A stretch of DNA of 64,000 nucleotides, from positions 62,001 through 126,000 of the forward strand of contig CAMDBH010000001.1 of NCBI GenBank assembly GCA_945889325.1, given 5' to 3'. Within the stretch, counting starts at the first letter, position 1, and each line of letters begins with the position of its first letter. Below are positions 1 to 12,066 of the stretch, piece by piece. The stretch comes from Klebsiella pneumoniae. GTDB lineage: Bacteria > Myxococcota_A > UBA9042. The notes beneath the pieces were generated by a model, which searched no databases, was not told where the DNA came from, and saw only the letters and a program-made list of their open reading frames with translations. Made by a program: the position numbers and the translations under genes.

Positions 1-1
1 G

Positions 2-181
2 GGCATTCGCCCGCATGTGCGCGGTGTTGCGATGAACCCAGTCGATCACCCGTTGGGTGGTGGTGAAGGTCGGACTTCAGGTGGTCGTCATCCGACGACG
101 CCCTGGGGCAAGAAGACCAAGGGACCCAAGACGCGCAGCAACAAGCGGACCAACCGTTTGATCGTTTCGCGGCGCAAGTAA
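2..181 (+). CDS. rplB: 50S ribosomal protein L2, C-terminal part (truncated by window start)
   Basis: Frame-2 translation [59 protein letters not shown] is the typical L2 C-terminus; upstream of rpsS. Confidence 0.95.
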   Translation, partial: GIRPHVRGVAMNPVDHPLGGGEGRTSGGRHPTTPWGKKTKGPKTRSNKRTNRLIVSRRK

Positions 182-245
182 CAGCACGATTTTATTCTGA
201 TGATCGGCTCACGGGCCGGGCAAGTTTAGCAAGCAGAGGAAACAC

Positions 246-524
246 ATGGCGCGTTCGATTAAGAAAGGTCCGTTTGTCGACGGGCACTTGAAAGTCAAAG
301 TCGAAGAGGCGGTGCGCACGGGCAACAAGCGGCCGATCAAGACCTGGTCGCGGCGTTCGACCGTGTTCCCCGACTTTGTCGGTTTGAATTTCATGGTCCA
401 CAACGGCAAGAAGTTCGTCCCTGTTTTCGTTACGGAAAACATGGTCGGTCACAAGTTGGGCGAGTTTTCGCCGACGCGGACATTTTACGGACACTCGGCT
501 GATAAGAAAGTTAAAAAACGATAG
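246..524 (+). CDS. rpsS: 30S ribosomal protein S19
   Basis: [15 protein letters not shown]...; operon position. Confidence 0.97.
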   Translation: MARSIKKGPFVDGHLKVKVEEAVRTGNKRPIKTWSRRSTVFPDFVGLNFMVHNGKKFVPVFVTENMVGHKLGEFSPTRTFYGHSADKKVKKR

Positions 525-598
525 GGCAAACAGGCCAAGCAGCGTTAGAAATTGTTTGGAAAGCGCGGAGCAACTCCGCGAAGTTCTTGGAGTTTATC

Positions 599-946
599 AT
601 GGCTGACACATCAACGAGTTTTCGAGTCCATCTGAGCGATCTCAACATCGCGCCGCGCAAAGTGCGGGTGGTCATCGATCAGATTCGCAACAAACCGGTG
701 GCCGAAGCGCTGAACATCTTGGCATTTACTGTCAAGCTGGGCGCGTTGCCGATGAAGAAATTGCTCGACAGCGCCATTGCCAATGCGCGCAACAACCACG
801 ACGCCGACGTCGATGCGCTGTTTGTCAAAGCGGTTTTTGTCGATCAGGCGCGGATGCTCAAGCGGTTCACGCCGCGGGCGCAGGGGCGCGCGACCAAGAT
901 TTTGAAAAAGTCGAGCCATGTGACGCTCGAACTCGGTGTTCGTTAA
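599..946 (+). CDS. rplV: 50S ribosomal protein L22 (start at MADTSTSF preferred over 587)
   Basis: L22-like sequence (APRKVRVVIDQIRNKPVAEALNIL...RAQGRATKILKKSSHVTLELG); operon position. Confidence 0.93.
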   Translation: MADTSTSFRVHLSDLNIAPRKVRVVIDQIRNKPVAEALNILAFTVKLGALPMKKLLDSAIANARNNHDADVDALFVKAVFVDQARMLKRFTPRAQGRATKILKKSSHVTLELGVR

Positions 947-1023
947 CTTGTTGAAATAGTTTTTCGTTCGGCGACTTCTTCGCACGATTGTGCAAGCGGT
1001 TCTAAGAAAGAGTAGAGGGTACA

Positions 1024-1671
1024 GTGGGACAAAAAAGCCATCCGAACGGTCTGCGCTTGGGCGTGATTCGCACCTGGAACTCCAAATGGTTCGAGGAAAA
1101 GAATTATTGCACGTGGTTGCACGAGGATCTGCAGATTCGCAAGCTCATCAAGGGCAAGATGAATCACGCTGGTATTTCGCGCATCGACATCGAGCGTCGC
1201 GCGCGGCAAATTCGCATCGGCGTGCACACCGCGCGCCCGGGCATTCTGATCGGGCCCAAGGGCAAAGAAGCCGAGAAACTCAAGGCCATGTTGGCCAAGA
1301 TCGCTCAGGGTGAGATTGTCCTGTCGATTCATGAGATTCGCCGCGCGGAAACCGACGCGCAGCTCGTTGCTGAAAGCATCGCAACCCAGCTCGAACGCCG
1401 CGTGGCGTTCCGGCGCGCGATGCGCAAGGCCATGCAGGCCGCGCAGAAATTTGGCATCAAAGGCATCCGCGTGGCTTGTTCGGGCCGTTTGGGCGGCGCC
1501 GAAATGGGCCGTTACGAGTGGTACCGCGAAGGCCGCGTCCCCCTGCACACGTTGCGCGCCGACATCCAGTACGGCGAGGCGTTGGCCAAGACGACCTTTG
1601 GCATTTGCGGCGTCAAAACGTGGATTTACCACGGTGACATTTTGCCGGAACGTTCGGGCCAAGCAAAGTAA
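1024..1671 (+). CDS. rpsC: 30S ribosomal protein S3 (GTG start)
   Basis: [23 protein letters not shown]...; operon position. Confidence 0.97.
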   Translation: MGQKSHPNGLRLGVIRTWNSKWFEEKNYCTWLHEDLQIRKLIKGKMNHAGISRIDIERRARQIRIGVHTARPGILIGPKGKEAEKLKAMLAKIAQGEIVLSIHEIRRAETDAQLVAESIATQLERRVAFRRAMRKAMQAAQKFGIKGIRVACSGRLGGAEMGRYEWYREGRVPLHTLRADIQYGEALAKTTFGICGVKTWIYHGDILPERSGQAK

Positions 1672-1685
1672 CCCAATTCCGGGTA

Positions 1686-1752
1686 GGGGCGGGTCTCCGT
1701 GCCCGCCCCCCGCGAGCAACCGCTCGCGGAAAACACGCGAATTTCGATTCGC
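1686..1752. other. Three consecutive hairpins in rpsC-rplP spacer
   Basis: GGGGCGGG-N8-CCCGCCCC (1686-1709), CCGCGAGC-AACC-GCTCGCGG (1710-1729), GCGAAT-TTCG-ATTCGC (1737-1752). Confidence 0.8.
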
Positions 1753-1773
1753 AAATTGTGTAGGAGAGCAGCC

Positions 1774-2190
1774 ATGTTGGCTCCCAAGCGCGTCCTTTGG
1801 CGCAAAGTACAAAAAGGCAAGATGCGGGGCACAGCGCACCGCGGCAACGAGGTCAGCTACGGCGACTTCGGCCTAATGGCTACGGAATGCGGCTACTTAA
1901 CCAGCCGCCAGATTGAAGCAGCGCGTATTTCCATGACCCGCAAGGTCAAGCGCGATGCCAAGATTTGGATCCGGATCTTTCCGCACAAGCCAATTTCCAA
2001 GAAGCCCGCCGAAACCCGCATGGGCAAAGGCAAAGGGCCACCGGATCATTGGGTTGCCGTGGTTTATCCAGGCACGATGTTGTACGAAATTCAGGCGGAC
2101 GATCCCGCGCTCATCAAGGAAGCGTTGGGCAATGCCGCGCACAAGTTGCCGCTTAAGACGCGCGTTGTGGCCCGTGGCGAGATCGGCTGA
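1774..2190 (+). CDS. rplP: 50S ribosomal protein L16
   Basis: [34 protein letters not shown]...; the track start at 1699 lies in the hairpin spacer, so ATG 1774 preferred. Confidence 0.95.
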   Translation: MLAPKRVLWRKVQKGKMRGTAHRGNEVSYGDFGLMATECGYLTSRQIEAARISMTRKVKRDAKIWIRIFPHKPISKKPAETRMGKGKGPPDHWVAVVYPGTMLYEIQADDPALIKEALGNAAHKLPLKTRVVARGEIG

Positions 2191-2220
2191 TCCGCCAAAG
2201 TCACAGCTGGGAGAAATCGG

Positions 2221-2460
2221 ATGAATGCGAGTGTTATCAGTGAATTGACGGCAGCCGAGCTGCAGCGCAAAGAGCAGGAACTGCGCGACGAATTGTTTCG
2301 TCTGCGTTTCCAGCACCATACCGGCCAGTTGCCGAGTCCGATCAAGCTGCGCACCGCGCGGCGCGAACTGGCCCGCGTGCTGACGCGCATGCGCGAACTC
2401 GAACTGAGCATCCATAGCGAACGCGGCACAGCGAAAGCCGACGACAAGACGGAGTCCTAA
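2221..2460 (+). CDS. rpmC: 50S ribosomal protein L29
   Basis: ELQRKEQELRDELFRLRFQHHTGQL; operon position. Confidence 0.93.
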   Translation: MNASVISELTAAELQRKEQELRDELFRLRFQHHTGQLPSPIKLRTARRELARVLTRMRELELSIHSERGTAKADDKTES

Positions 2461-2462
2461 CC

Positions 2463-2795
2463 ATGGTTGATGCAACAGAAATGAGCGCTTCAGAAATCGA
2501 TGCGGCCGAAGCCTCGGTCGATGGTATCGTCGTTGACGAACATGGCCGCCACCGTCGCACCGCGACCGGCATCGTCGTTTCGACGGCGATGGACAAAACT
2601 GTCGTGGTTTCCGTTACTCGCGTGTTTCTGCACCCGAAGTACCGCAAGTACGTTCGTCGGCGCAAGAAATACATGACCCACGATGAACACAGCGTTTGCG
2701 GCATGGGCGACCAGGTCGTGATCGAAGAATGCCGTCCGCTGAGCAAGCACAAACGCTGGCGCTACAAAGCGACGTTGCGCAAAAAAGAAGCGTAA
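2463..2795 (+). CDS. rpsQ: 30S ribosomal protein S17 with ~30-aa acidic N-terminal extension
   Basis: [44 protein letters not shown] core. Confidence 0.93.
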   Translation: MVDATEMSASEIDAAEASVDGIVVDEHGRHRRTATGIVVSTAMDKTVVVSVTRVFLHPKYRKYVRRRKKYMTHDEHSVCGMGDQVVIEECRPLSKHKRWRYKATLRKKEA

Positions 2796-2853
2796 ATATG
2801 GCGGCGATCGGGAAACCGGTTGGCGAACCCTACGCAATGACAGGAGAAAGACG

Positions 2854-3222
2854 ATGATTCAGACCGAAACCTACCTCACAGTGGCCGACAATTCCGGTGC
2901 AAAGCAATTGCGTTGCATCAAGGTGCTCGGCGGCTCCAAGCGCAAGTACGCTTCGCTTGGCGACATTATCGTCTGTTCCGTGCGCGAGGCGCTGCCGAAA
3001 TCCAAGGTGAAAAAGGGCGATGTGGTCAAGGCCGTCATCGTGCGCACTACCAAGGAAGTCGGCCGCGAGGACGGCTCGTACATCAAATTCGATGGCAACG
3101 CCGCGGTTGTGATCAACAACCAGAAAGAGCCAGTCGGCACGCGTATCTTTGGGCCAGTGGCGCGTGAATTGCGCGCCAAACGGTTCATGAAAATTGTGTC
3201 CCTGGCACCGGAAGTTCTGTAA
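2854..3222 (+). CDS. rplN: 50S ribosomal protein L14
   Basis: [33 protein letters not shown]... Confidence 0.97.
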   Translation: MIQTETYLTVADNSGAKQLRCIKVLGGSKRKYASLGDIIVCSVREALPKSKVKKGDVVKAVIVRTTKEVGREDGSYIKFDGNAAVVINNQKEPVGTRIFGPVARELRAKRFMKIVSLAPEVL

Positions 3223-3281
3223 ATCGAACGGAAAAATTTGGCGGCGTTCCGTCAGTCAGTTTGAAGATTGAGGGTTGGATC

Positions 3282-3614
3282 ATGCGCAAGATTAAGAAAA
3301 ATGACTTGGTGATGATTATTGCGGGCAAAGATCTCGGCAAAAGCGGCAAAGTGCTGCGGCTGGTCGAAGATGGCAAACGCGTAGTTGTTGAAAAAATTAA
3401 CATGATCAAGCGCCATCAAAAGGCCAAGCGCCAAGGTATGGAAGCTGGGATCATTGAAAAAGAAGCGCCGCTCGATGTGAGCAACGTGGCGCTTGTCAGC
3501 CCGACGACCGGTAAAGCGGTGCGGGTCGGCTTCAAGATGATGGAAGATTCCAAGGGTCGCGAGCGCAAAGTGCGCGTGGTGGCCAAGACCGGCGAAGTTT
3601 TGGATACGCTGTAA
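3282..3614 (+). CDS. rplX: 50S ribosomal protein L24 (start MRKIKKNDL preferred over 3261)
   Basis: KKNDLVMIIAGKDLGKSGKVLRLV (KOW motif); operon position. Confidence 0.93.
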   Translation: MRKIKKNDLVMIIAGKDLGKSGKVLRLVEDGKRVVVEKINMIKRHQKAKRQGMEAGIIEKEAPLDVSNVALVSPTTGKAVRVGFKMMEDSKGRERKVRVVAKTGEVLDTL

Positions 3615-3681
3615 GAATAGCGGCATACGGTTCATCGTTGGCGCAATCAGGCGCTGACGAAGGGACAAAAAGGGAAAAGCG

Positions 3682-4224
3682 ATGGCTACGCGACTGCAAG
3701 AACGCTACAAGAAAGAAATCGTCCCGGCGCTGACCAAAGAGTTCAGCTATACCAACGTGATGCAAGTGCCGCGTTTGGAAAAGATTGTGATCAACTTTGG
3801 TTTGGGCGAAGCAACGCAGAACCCCAAGGTGATCGAGAAAACCGTGGAGCACTTGTCGGCGATCGCTGGGCAAAAGCCGATCGTTACGCGCTCGCGCAAA
3901 GCGATTGCGAACTTCAAGCTGCGCGAGAACATTCCGATCGGCGTCAAGGTGACTTTGCGCAGCGATCGCATGAATGAATTTCTCGATCGTTTGTTGACCG
4001 TGGCTTTGCCGCGGGTGCGCGACTTTCGCGGCGTCAGCGCCAAGGGCTTTGACGGACGCGGTAACTTTACGCTCGGTCTGAAAGAGCAGATTATCTTTCC
4101 TGAAATCAGCTACGACCAAGTCGACAAGGTGCGCGGCATGAACATCACCGTGGTCACGACGGCCAAAACGGACGCCGAAGCCAAAGCGCTGCTGGCGCAT
4201 TACGGCATGCCATTTCGCAAGTAG
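3682..4224 (+). CDS. rplE: 50S ribosomal protein L5
   Basis: [40 protein letters not shown]... Confidence 0.97.
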   Translation: MATRLQERYKKEIVPALTKEFSYTNVMQVPRLEKIVINFGLGEATQNPKVIEKTVEHLSAIAGQKPIVTRSRKAIANFKLRENIPIGVKVTLRSDRMNEFLDRLLTVALPRVRDFRGVSAKGFDGRGNFTLGLKEQIIFPEISYDQVDKVRGMNITVVTTAKTDAEAKALLAHYGMPFRK

Positions 4225-4305
4225 GCGAACCGCACCGAACCAAAACGCGCAGGCGCGCGGGCAACACGACGGCGCACAAGCACCGCGGCATCTGAAGGGT
4301 AAATT

Positions 4306-4491
4306 ATGGCCAAGACTAGCAAAATCGTCGCTTCGACGCGCAAGCCCAAGTTCTCAACGCAAGCGCATAGCCGCTGCAAGCGCTGCGGACGGTCCAAGGC
4401 TTACATCCGCAAATTCGGTATGTGCCGCATCTGCTTTCGCGAACTGGCGGTGCGCGGCGAACTGCCGGGCGTGACCAAAGCGTCTTGGTAA
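4306..4491 (+). CDS. rpsN: 30S ribosomal protein S14, zinc-binding (type Z)
   Basis: 61 aa; CKRCGR...CRICFRELA zinc ribbon. Confidence 0.95.
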   Translation: MAKTSKIVASTRKPKFSTQAHSRCKRCGRSKAYIRKFGMCRICFRELAVRGELPGVTKASW

Positions 4492-4600
4492 GGACCTGAA
4501 CTCGCGGGCATTTGGCTTTGCGGGCGCAGGCAATACTGGAACGAAACAGTGTCTTTGAACTGACTTTTAGCGCGCAAACAAGCGCAATTAGAGTGACAAC

Positions 4601-4999
4601 ATGGCGACGACAGACCCGATCGCAGACTTCTTGACCCGCGTGCGCAACGGCATCATGGCCCGCCATGATGAAGTGCCCGTGCCGGCTTCCAACATGATTC
4701 GTTCGATCGCGAACATTCTGTTGCAGGAGGGCTACATCACGGCCGTGACCGAAAAGCAGGAAACTGCCCAGGGCACCATCGTGGTCAAGCTGCGCTACGC
4801 CGCAGACAAAACCAACGTGATTACGGGGATTCGTCGCGCATCGCGGCCGGGTCAGCGGCGTTACGTCGGCGTGGGCACGATTCCTCGCGTCAAAAATGGC
4901 ATGGGTATCGCGATTTTGTCTACATCGGGCGGCGTGCTGACCGGTGCCAAAGCGCGTCAGGCCAATTTGGGCGGCGAATTGCTGTGCACCGTTTGGTAG
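4601..4999 (+). CDS. rpsH: 30S ribosomal protein S8
   Basis: MATTDPIADFLTRVRNGIMARHDEV...GIAILSTSGGVLTGAKARQANLGGELLCTVW. Confidence 0.96.
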   Translation: MATTDPIADFLTRVRNGIMARHDEVPVPASNMIRSIANILLQEGYITAVTEKQETAQGTIVVKLRYAADKTNVITGIRRASRPGQRRYVGVGTIPRVKNGMGIAILSTSGGVLTGAKARQANLGGELLCTVW

Positions 5000-5043
5000 G
5001 GCAGAGAAACTTTGGCAGCCCAGAGAGAACTTTGAAGTTAGCG

Positions 5044-5068
5044 TTTTCAGTCGCTTGTTGACTGAAAA
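5044..5068. other. Hairpin in rpsH-rplF spacer
   Basis: TTTTCAGTC-GCTTGTT-GACTGAAAA, 9-bp perfect stem. Confidence 0.6.
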
Positions 5069-5122
5069 ACCAGCCGCGAACGCCGTTGCAAAACCAACGG
5101 CAGAAACATTGAGAGTGCAACC

Positions 5123-5713
5123 ATGGCTCAGGAAATCGCCACCCCGCAAAAAACCATCGTCGTGTCGCGTGTCGGCAAGGCACCGGTTGCGCTGCCGCCC
5201 AAGGTGACCATTAGTGTCGCTGGCGACAACGTGACCGTCAAAGGTCCGCTAGGCCAACTTTCGCGCAAAATCGTCGGCGTGACGATCGAACAAAGCCAAG
5301 GGTCGGCCACGGTGCATCCGCTGGACAATACCCGTCAGAACAAGGCATTGCACGGCTTGGGTCGCAACTTGTTGCGCAACATGGTGCAAGGCGTGTCCGT
5401 TGGTTACAAACGCGAACTCGACGTCATCGGCGTCGGTTTTCGTATCGAAGCCGTGGGCCAAGCGCTGAAATTCTCGATCGGTTTTTCGCACACGGTGACC
5501 TTTCCACTGCCCAAAGAGGTCGTGTGCAAGATCGACAAGCAAACGCATTTGGAGTTGACTTCGGTCGACAAGGAATTGCTTGGCCAAGTGGCCGCCAATA
5601 TCCGCGGTTTGCGTCCGCCCGAGCCGTACAAGGGCAAGGGCATCCGCTATTCAGACGAAAAAGTCCGCCAGAAAGCTGGTAAGTCCGGCGGCAAGGGCGG
5701 CAAGAAGAAGTAG
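5123..5713 (+). CDS. rplF: 50S ribosomal protein L6
   Basis: Core L6 motifs incl. LRPPEPYKGKGIRYSDEKVRQKAGKSGGKGGKKK. Confidence 0.95.
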   Translation: MAQEIATPQKTIVVSRVGKAPVALPPKVTISVAGDNVTVKGPLGQLSRKIVGVTIEQSQGSATVHPLDNTRQNKALHGLGRNLLRNMVQGVSVGYKRELDVIGVGFRIEAVGQALKFSIGFSHTVTFPLPKEVVCKIDKQTHLELTSVDKELLGQVAANIRGLRPPEPYKGKGIRYSDEKVRQKAGKSGGKGGKKK

Positions 5714-5884
5714 CTGCAACGGCAGTTATGACTGCAAGTGTATGGATAATCGGCGAATCTGCCCACTTTGGCGCAGATGCCGCCCCGGCTGCAAGGTGCC
5801 AATCTGGCGATGGACCAGAAAAACGCGCCACGCAACGAGTGAAAGCCGAGTCATCTCAGACTGGGCGAATTGAGGAAGTGCAAG

Positions 5885-6301
5885 ATGTTGATCAAGAAGT
5901 ACAAAGATGCGCGCGAGCACCGCAAGGTTCGGTTGCGCTTTACCATTCGCGGCACCGCCGACCGACCGCGCTTGAGCGTGTTTCGTTCGAGCAAACACAT
6001 TTATGTGCAAATTATCGATGACGATTCCGGCGCAACGCTGGCAGCGGCGTCGACGGTTGAAGCCGGGCTTCGCGCATTTGACGGCAACAAGACCGCCGCT
6101 GCGGAAGCTGTGGGTCGGTTGGCCGCGGATCGGGCGATCGCCAAGGGGATCACCAAATTGGTCTTTGATCGCAATGGTTTTCGCTACACCGGCCGCGTCG
6201 CTGGTGTGTCAAAAGCCGCCCATGAGATGGGGCTCTTGAGCAAAGAAGGCTACAACGCAAGCGTCGGCGGCACCCCCCACCCCCACGGCACCCAGGAGTA
6301 A
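5885..6301 (+). CDS. rplR: 50S ribosomal protein L18 (start MLIKKYKDAREHRKVRLR)
   Basis: RHRKVR...RPRLSVFRSSKHIYVQIIDDDSGATLAAAS. Confidence 0.93.
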   Translation: MLIKKYKDAREHRKVRLRFTIRGTADRPRLSVFRSSKHIYVQIIDDDSGATLAAASTVEAGLRAFDGNKTAAAEAVGRLAADRAIAKGITKLVFDRNGFRYTGRVAGVSKAAHEMGLLSKEGYNASVGGTPHPHGTQE

Positions 6302-6307
6302 TGAAAA

Positions 6308-6919
6308 ATGGCTGAGAATACACGTCAAGGTCCGGGTCAAGGGCAAGGTCAGGGCCCCGGTGGTCACGGTCCCGGTGGTGGTCAAGGACACGGCGGCCGC
6401 GAAGCGCGTCAACCGCGCCGCGATCGTCCGGAGCAGAGCGAAGACGGCTTGGGCAGCGCGACGATCGCGATCAACCGCACAGCCAAGGTTGTCAAAGGCG
6501 GACGGCGTTTTAGTTTTAGCGCGCTCATCGTGGTCGGCGACGGCAAGGGTATGGTCGGCGTCGGCATGGGCAAAGCTGCCGAAGTGCCCGAAGCGATTCG
6601 CAAAGGCACCGATCAAGCCAAGAAGAACATGTTCAAAGTACCGATGGTCAAAGGCACTTTGCCGCACGACGCGCTCGGCCACTACGGCGCCGGCGAAGTC
6701 ATGCTGCGTCCGGCCAGCCGCGGTACCGGCGTCATCGCGGGTGGTCCTGTTCGCGCTGTGCTCGAGCAAGCCGGCGTGCGCGATGTTGTGACCAAATGCA
6801 TCGGCAGCAACAATCCGCACAACGTTGTGCGCGCAACTGTGGCTGCACTCAAGCAATTACGCACTGTCGACCAGATCAGCGCCCGCCGCGGCAAGCCGAT
6901 CGAAGAGCTGCGGGGTTAG
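6308..6919 (+). CDS. rpsE: 30S ribosomal protein S5 with Gly/Gln-rich N-terminal extension
   Basis: [46 protein letters not shown]...; extension [23 protein letters not shown]. Confidence 0.96.
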   Translation: MAENTRQGPGQGQGQGPGGHGPGGGQGHGGREARQPRRDRPEQSEDGLGSATIAINRTAKVVKGGRRFSFSALIVVGDGKGMVGVGMGKAAEVPEAIRKGTDQAKKNMFKVPMVKGTLPHDALGHYGAGEVMLRPASRGTGVIAGGPVRAVLEQAGVRDVVTKCIGSNNPHNVVRATVAALKQLRTVDQISARRGKPIEELRG

Positions 6920-7044
6920 TTTCCCGAGCAACGCGCCCGTCGCTGGAGCACCAGTTTCGGGCGCGTTTGCTGCTTTTGCCCTTGATTTTTCTGGCGGTAG
7001 CGTTCATACTGCTGCCCCCTCGCAAGTTTTCCGGAGATACGAAA

Positions 7045-7527
7045 ATGGCAAACGAACTCAGCTCCTTGCGCCCGCCTCGCGGCGCCACCAAGACCCGCAA
7101 GCGCCTCGGCCGCGGCGTCGGCTCCGGCTTAGGCAAGACGTCCGGCAAGGGCCACAAGGGCCAAAAAGCCCGCAAAAGCCCCGATGTCGGTACGTATTTC
7201 GAGGGCGGCCAGATGCCGATGCAGCGTCGGTTGCCGAAAATCGGTTTTACCAATATTTTCGCCAAGAAGTATGCCACGGTCAACGTCGGCGAACTGACCA
7301 TCTTTGAAAATGGCGCTTCGATCGACGAAAACATGTTGCGTCGCGCGGGTTTGGTCAAGGGCCGTTGCGATGGCATTAAGATTTTGGGCGACGGCGAATT
7401 GGGCATCGCGTTGACGATCGCCGCAGCCAAATTCACCCAGACCGCGCTGACCAAGATCGCAGCGGCCGGCGGAACTGCGCAAGTGCTGGCGGCGCACACC
7501 CCATCAGCCGAAACTGCAGAGGTTTAG
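7045..7527 (+). CDS. rplO: 50S ribosomal protein L15
   Basis: [65 protein letters not shown]. Confidence 0.95.
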   Translation: MANELSSLRPPRGATKTRKRLGRGVGSGLGKTSGKGHKGQKARKSPDVGTYFEGGQMPMQRRLPKIGFTNIFAKKYATVNVGELTIFENGASIDENMLRRAGLVKGRCDGIKILGDGELGIALTIAAAKFTQTALTKIAAAGGTAQVLAAHTPSAETAEV

Positions 7528-7528
7528 T

Positions 7529-8851
<1,323 letters not shown>

Positions 8852-8901
8852 TCCGCCCACCCGCAAACCTCGCTGAAATTTCTCATCCTTTTGGAGTCTT
8901 C

Positions 8902-9648
8902 GTGCCCGACCGTGTCGCCACCCCCCGTGCAGCCGCCCCCCGAGTCGCCAACCGCATCATCCTTCTCGGCGCCCCCGGCGCGGGCAAGGGCACTGTTGCC
9001 AAAGCACTGGTTGATCGTTTTGGCTTGGTTCACCTTTCGACCGGTGACATGTTGCGCGCTGCGGTCGCCGAAGGCACAGCCGTGGGCAAGTTGGCGCAAA
9101 CGTTTATGAGCGGCGGCTCCCTTGTGCCCGATGAAGTCATGGTCGGCGTGATCAAAGAACGCGTGCAAAAAGCCGACTGCCGTTTGGCCGACGGCACACC
9201 GCGCTTTTTGCTCGACGGTTATCCACGGACCATTCCGCAGGCGAACGCGCTAGACGCCGAAGGCCTCTCGCCCGACTTGGTCGTTTACCTCAAAGTCGAC
9301 GACGATCTGGTGGTGCGCCGCTTGAGCGGTCGCCGCAGTTGTCCAGCGTGCGGCAATCCGCACCACATTGAATTTGCCCCGCCCGTTGTCAACGGCAAGT
9401 GCGATCGCTGCGGCGCCGACTTGGTACACCGGAGCGACGATTTTGAAGGGCCGATTCGCAAACGATTAGAAGTCTTTGCCGCACAAACAGGGCCGCTGGT
9501 CCAGCGCTATAGCAGCGTCACGCAAACGATCGATGGCAATCAATTGCCCGAGGTTGTCTTCAAATCGGTGATTCACGCGCTGGCTGCTTGGCAGTCCGAT
9601 GGCGCGGCGATCGCCGCAGGTGCCCCAACAGGTGTATCGGAAGCATGA
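8902..9648 (+). CDS. adk: Adenylate kinase with Cys4 LID
   Basis: IILLGAPGAGKGTVAK; CPACGNPHHIEFAPPVVNGKCDRCGADL; DGYPRT. Confidence 0.95.
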   Translation: MPDRVATPRAAAPRVANRIILLGAPGAGKGTVAKALVDRFGLVHLSTGDMLRAAVAEGTAVGKLAQTFMSGGSLVPDEVMVGVIKERVQKADCRLADGTPRFLLDGYPRTIPQANALDAEGLSPDLVVYLKVDDDLVVRRLSGRRSCPACGNPHHIEFAPPVVNGKCDRCGADLVHRSDDFEGPIRKRLEVFAAQTGPLVQRYSSVTQTIDGNQLPEVVFKSVIHALAAWQSDGAAIAAGAPTGVSEA

Positions 9649-9766
9649 CCCGAAATTAACACGCGTTTTTGCGTCGACAGCCGTCGATTTGGCAAACGCG
9701 GGCGGCAAGGCGGGGGGGTCCGCTTGGCACAAGGCGACCTGGTAGCAACCCCGGATTGGAGCGTGG

Positions 9767-9985
9767 ATGTCGAAAGACGACGCCATTGAAGTCGAAGGCA
9801 CTGTGCTGGAACCCTTGCCGAATGCGATGTTTCGCGTTCAATTGGAGAACGGCCACAAAGTGCTCGCACACGTATCGGGCAAGATGCGTATGCATTTTAT
9901 TCGCATCTTGCCGGGCGATCGCGTCAAAGTCGCGCTCAGCCCTTATGATCTGACCCGCGGTCGGATTACTTACCGTGCCAAGTAG
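9767..9985 (+). CDS. infA: Translation initiation factor IF-1
   Basis: [72 protein letters not shown]. Confidence 0.97.
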   Translation: MSKDDAIEVEGTVLEPLPNAMFRVQLENGHKVLAHVSGKMRMHFIRILPGDRVKVALSPYDLTRGRITYRAK

Positions 9986-10192
9986 GCCAACGTTGCCGAT
10001 TCGGCGCATTTTGAGGCATTTCTGTTTGGCGTGCCGCGTTCGTGCAAAAAATCTCATTCGGCAGCCATTTTGCTCTCGCGTGAATTGAATTTTGGGTGTA
10101 TACTTTCGCCCCCCGTGGATTGAGCGATCAGCCACCGAAGCAAATAAAGTAGCTTTTGAACGCGCCAAAGCGCGAACCGGTCGAGGAAGTCA

Positions 10193-10306
10193 ATGAAAGT
10201 GCGCGCCTCTGTCAAACCCATTTGCGATCAGTGCAGCGTTGTCAAACGCCGCGGCATCGTCCGCGTGATCTGCAGCAACCCCAAGCACAAGCAGCGTCAG
10301 GGCTAA
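10193..10306 (+). CDS. rpmJ: 50S ribosomal protein L36 (not in ORF track; 37 aa)
   Basis: Manual translation [37 protein letters not shown]; Cys/His zinc motif. Confidence 0.97.
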   Translation: MKVRASVKPICDQCSVVKRRGIVRVICSNPKHKQRQG

Positions 10307-10374
10307 ATCGCCCGCGCCTTTGTGCAGAACTTACGAATATCGCGAATCAATTTGCGATCTGTCAGGAGTGAAAC

Positions 10375-10740
10375 ATGGCCCGTATCGCTGGCGTAGACTT
10401 GCCGCGCAACAAACGCATTGATGTAGCTTTGCGATCTTTGTACGGCGTAGGCCCCAAGGTCGCTGTCGACGTCTGCAACAAGGCCGGCATTCCGCTGGAT
10501 CGCAAAAGCGACGAATTGACCGAAGTCGACATCGTCCGCATCCGCGATGTGTTGGAAAATACATTTAAGATTGAAGGCGATCTGCGGCGTCAGGTGGCCA
10601 TGGACATCAAGCGCCTGATGGATTTGGGTTGCTACCGCGGCCTGCGCCATCGCAAAGGCTTGCCGGTTCGCGGCCAGCGCACCCACACCAACGCCCGAAC
10701 CCGCAAAGGTCCGCGGCGCACGGCGATCAAGAAGAAGTAA
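10375..10740 (+). CDS. rpsM: 30S ribosomal protein S13
   Basis: [26 protein letters not shown]...[24 protein letters not shown] pattern. Confidence 0.97.
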   Translation: MARIAGVDLPRNKRIDVALRSLYGVGPKVAVDVCNKAGIPLDRKSDELTEVDIVRIRDVLENTFKIEGDLRRQVAMDIKRLMDLGCYRGLRHRKGLPVRGQRTHTNARTRKGPRRTAIKKK

Positions 10741-10891
10741 GACAGCTGCCACTGCGACCCACGTCGTGGCGGCCGCTTGGAAGGGCCAAAGGGCCTGCAA
10801 AATTCAATTTGCACTGTCCAAAGCGACTGTGCAGGGTCTAAACCGACATTAAAGGGTCTCAACCGACGGTCTCGGGCAGGAAAGAACAAAT

Positions 10892-11296
10892 ATGGCGACT
10901 TCATCGACCAAAACAGCGGCCGCGCGCGTCAAAAAGCGCGTCAAGAAGAATATCCAGTCGGGCGTGGTTCACATCAGCTCGACGTTCAACAACACCATGG
11001 TGACGGTAACTGACGTTTCCGGCAACGTGTTGTCGTGGTCCAGTTGCGGCCGCCGCGGCTTCAAAGGTTCGCGCAAGTCCACGCCTTTTGCAGCGCAAAT
11101 GGCGGCGGAGGATGCGGCAAAACGGGCCCAAGAGCACGGCGTCAAGTCGGTCTCCGTGCTGGTTAAGGGTCCGGGCACCGGCCGCGAAGCCGCGCTGCGC
11201 GCGCTGGCCAACGCCGGTTTCCGCATCACGACGATCCGCGATGTCACACCGATCCCGCACAACGGTTGCCGTCCGCCAAAACGGCGGCGTGTCTAA
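10892..11296 (+). CDS. rpsK: 30S ribosomal protein S11
   Basis: [44 protein letters not shown]...[20 protein letters not shown]. Confidence 0.97.
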   Translation: MATSSTKTAAARVKKRVKKNIQSGVVHISSTFNNTMVTVTDVSGNVLSWSSCGRRGFKGSRKSTPFAAQMAAEDAAKRAQEHGVKSVSVLVKGPGTGREAALRALANAGFRITTIRDVTPIPHNGCRPPKRRRV

Positions 11297-11361
11297 GTTT
11301 TTTCACGAATTCAAGAATTTGCGTCCAATGCTATTTGGACCACGCAGCGTCTGGAGAAGTC

Positions 11362-11991
11362 ATGGCTCGTTATATTGGTCCAGTTTGCCGTCTGTGTCGC
11401 CGCGAAGGGCTCAAGCTTTTCTTGAAAGGCGAACGCTGTTACACCGAAAAGTGCGCATTTGAACGGCGTTCCTATATCCCAGGTCAACACGGCCAGGCGC
11501 GTCACGGCAAAGTGTCGGAATTTGGTCGCCAATTGCGTGAGAAGCAGAAGGTCAAGCGCATTTACGGCTTGGTGGAAAAGCAGTTCCGCGGTTACTACGA
11601 ATTGGCTGCGCGCAAAGACGGCGTCACGGGCGAGAACCTGCTGGCATACCTCGAACGCCGCTTGGACAACACCGTGTATCGTTTGGGCTTTGCCTCCAGC
11701 CGTTCGGAAGCTCGCTTGCTCGTCACCCACGGTCACCTGTTGATCAATGGCGCGCTTGTCGACATTCCGTCGTACAACCTCAAGCCCGGCGACACCGTGG
11801 CCGTTCGCGACAAATCCAAAGAGATTACGCGAATTACTGAGGCGCTTGAGGCCGTTGATCGCCGCGGCGTGCCAGCTTGGCTGACCTTGGATCGCAAGGC
11901 GCTCAAGGGTACGGTCAGTTCGTTGCCGACCCGCAGCGATGTGACCACGCCGATCGAAGAGCGGCTAATCGTGGAATTGTATTCTAAATAG
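11362..11991 (+). CDS. rpsD: 30S ribosomal protein S4
   Basis: [26 protein letters not shown]...; start refined from track ORF 11266. Confidence 0.95.
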   Translation: MARYIGPVCRLCRREGLKLFLKGERCYTEKCAFERRSYIPGQHGQARHGKVSEFGRQLREKQKVKRIYGLVEKQFRGYYELAARKDGVTGENLLAYLERRLDNTVYRLGFASSRSEARLLVTHGHLLINGALVDIPSYNLKPGDTVAVRDKSKEITRITEALEAVDRRGVPAWLTLDRKALKGTVSSLPTRSDVTTPIEERLIVELYSK

Positions 11992-12066
11992 CTGCGCAAA
12001 AATTTCTTAAGGCTGCCTGCACTGCCATCGGATGGTAGGCACAGGCAAGTCGCAATTGGAGGTCCC

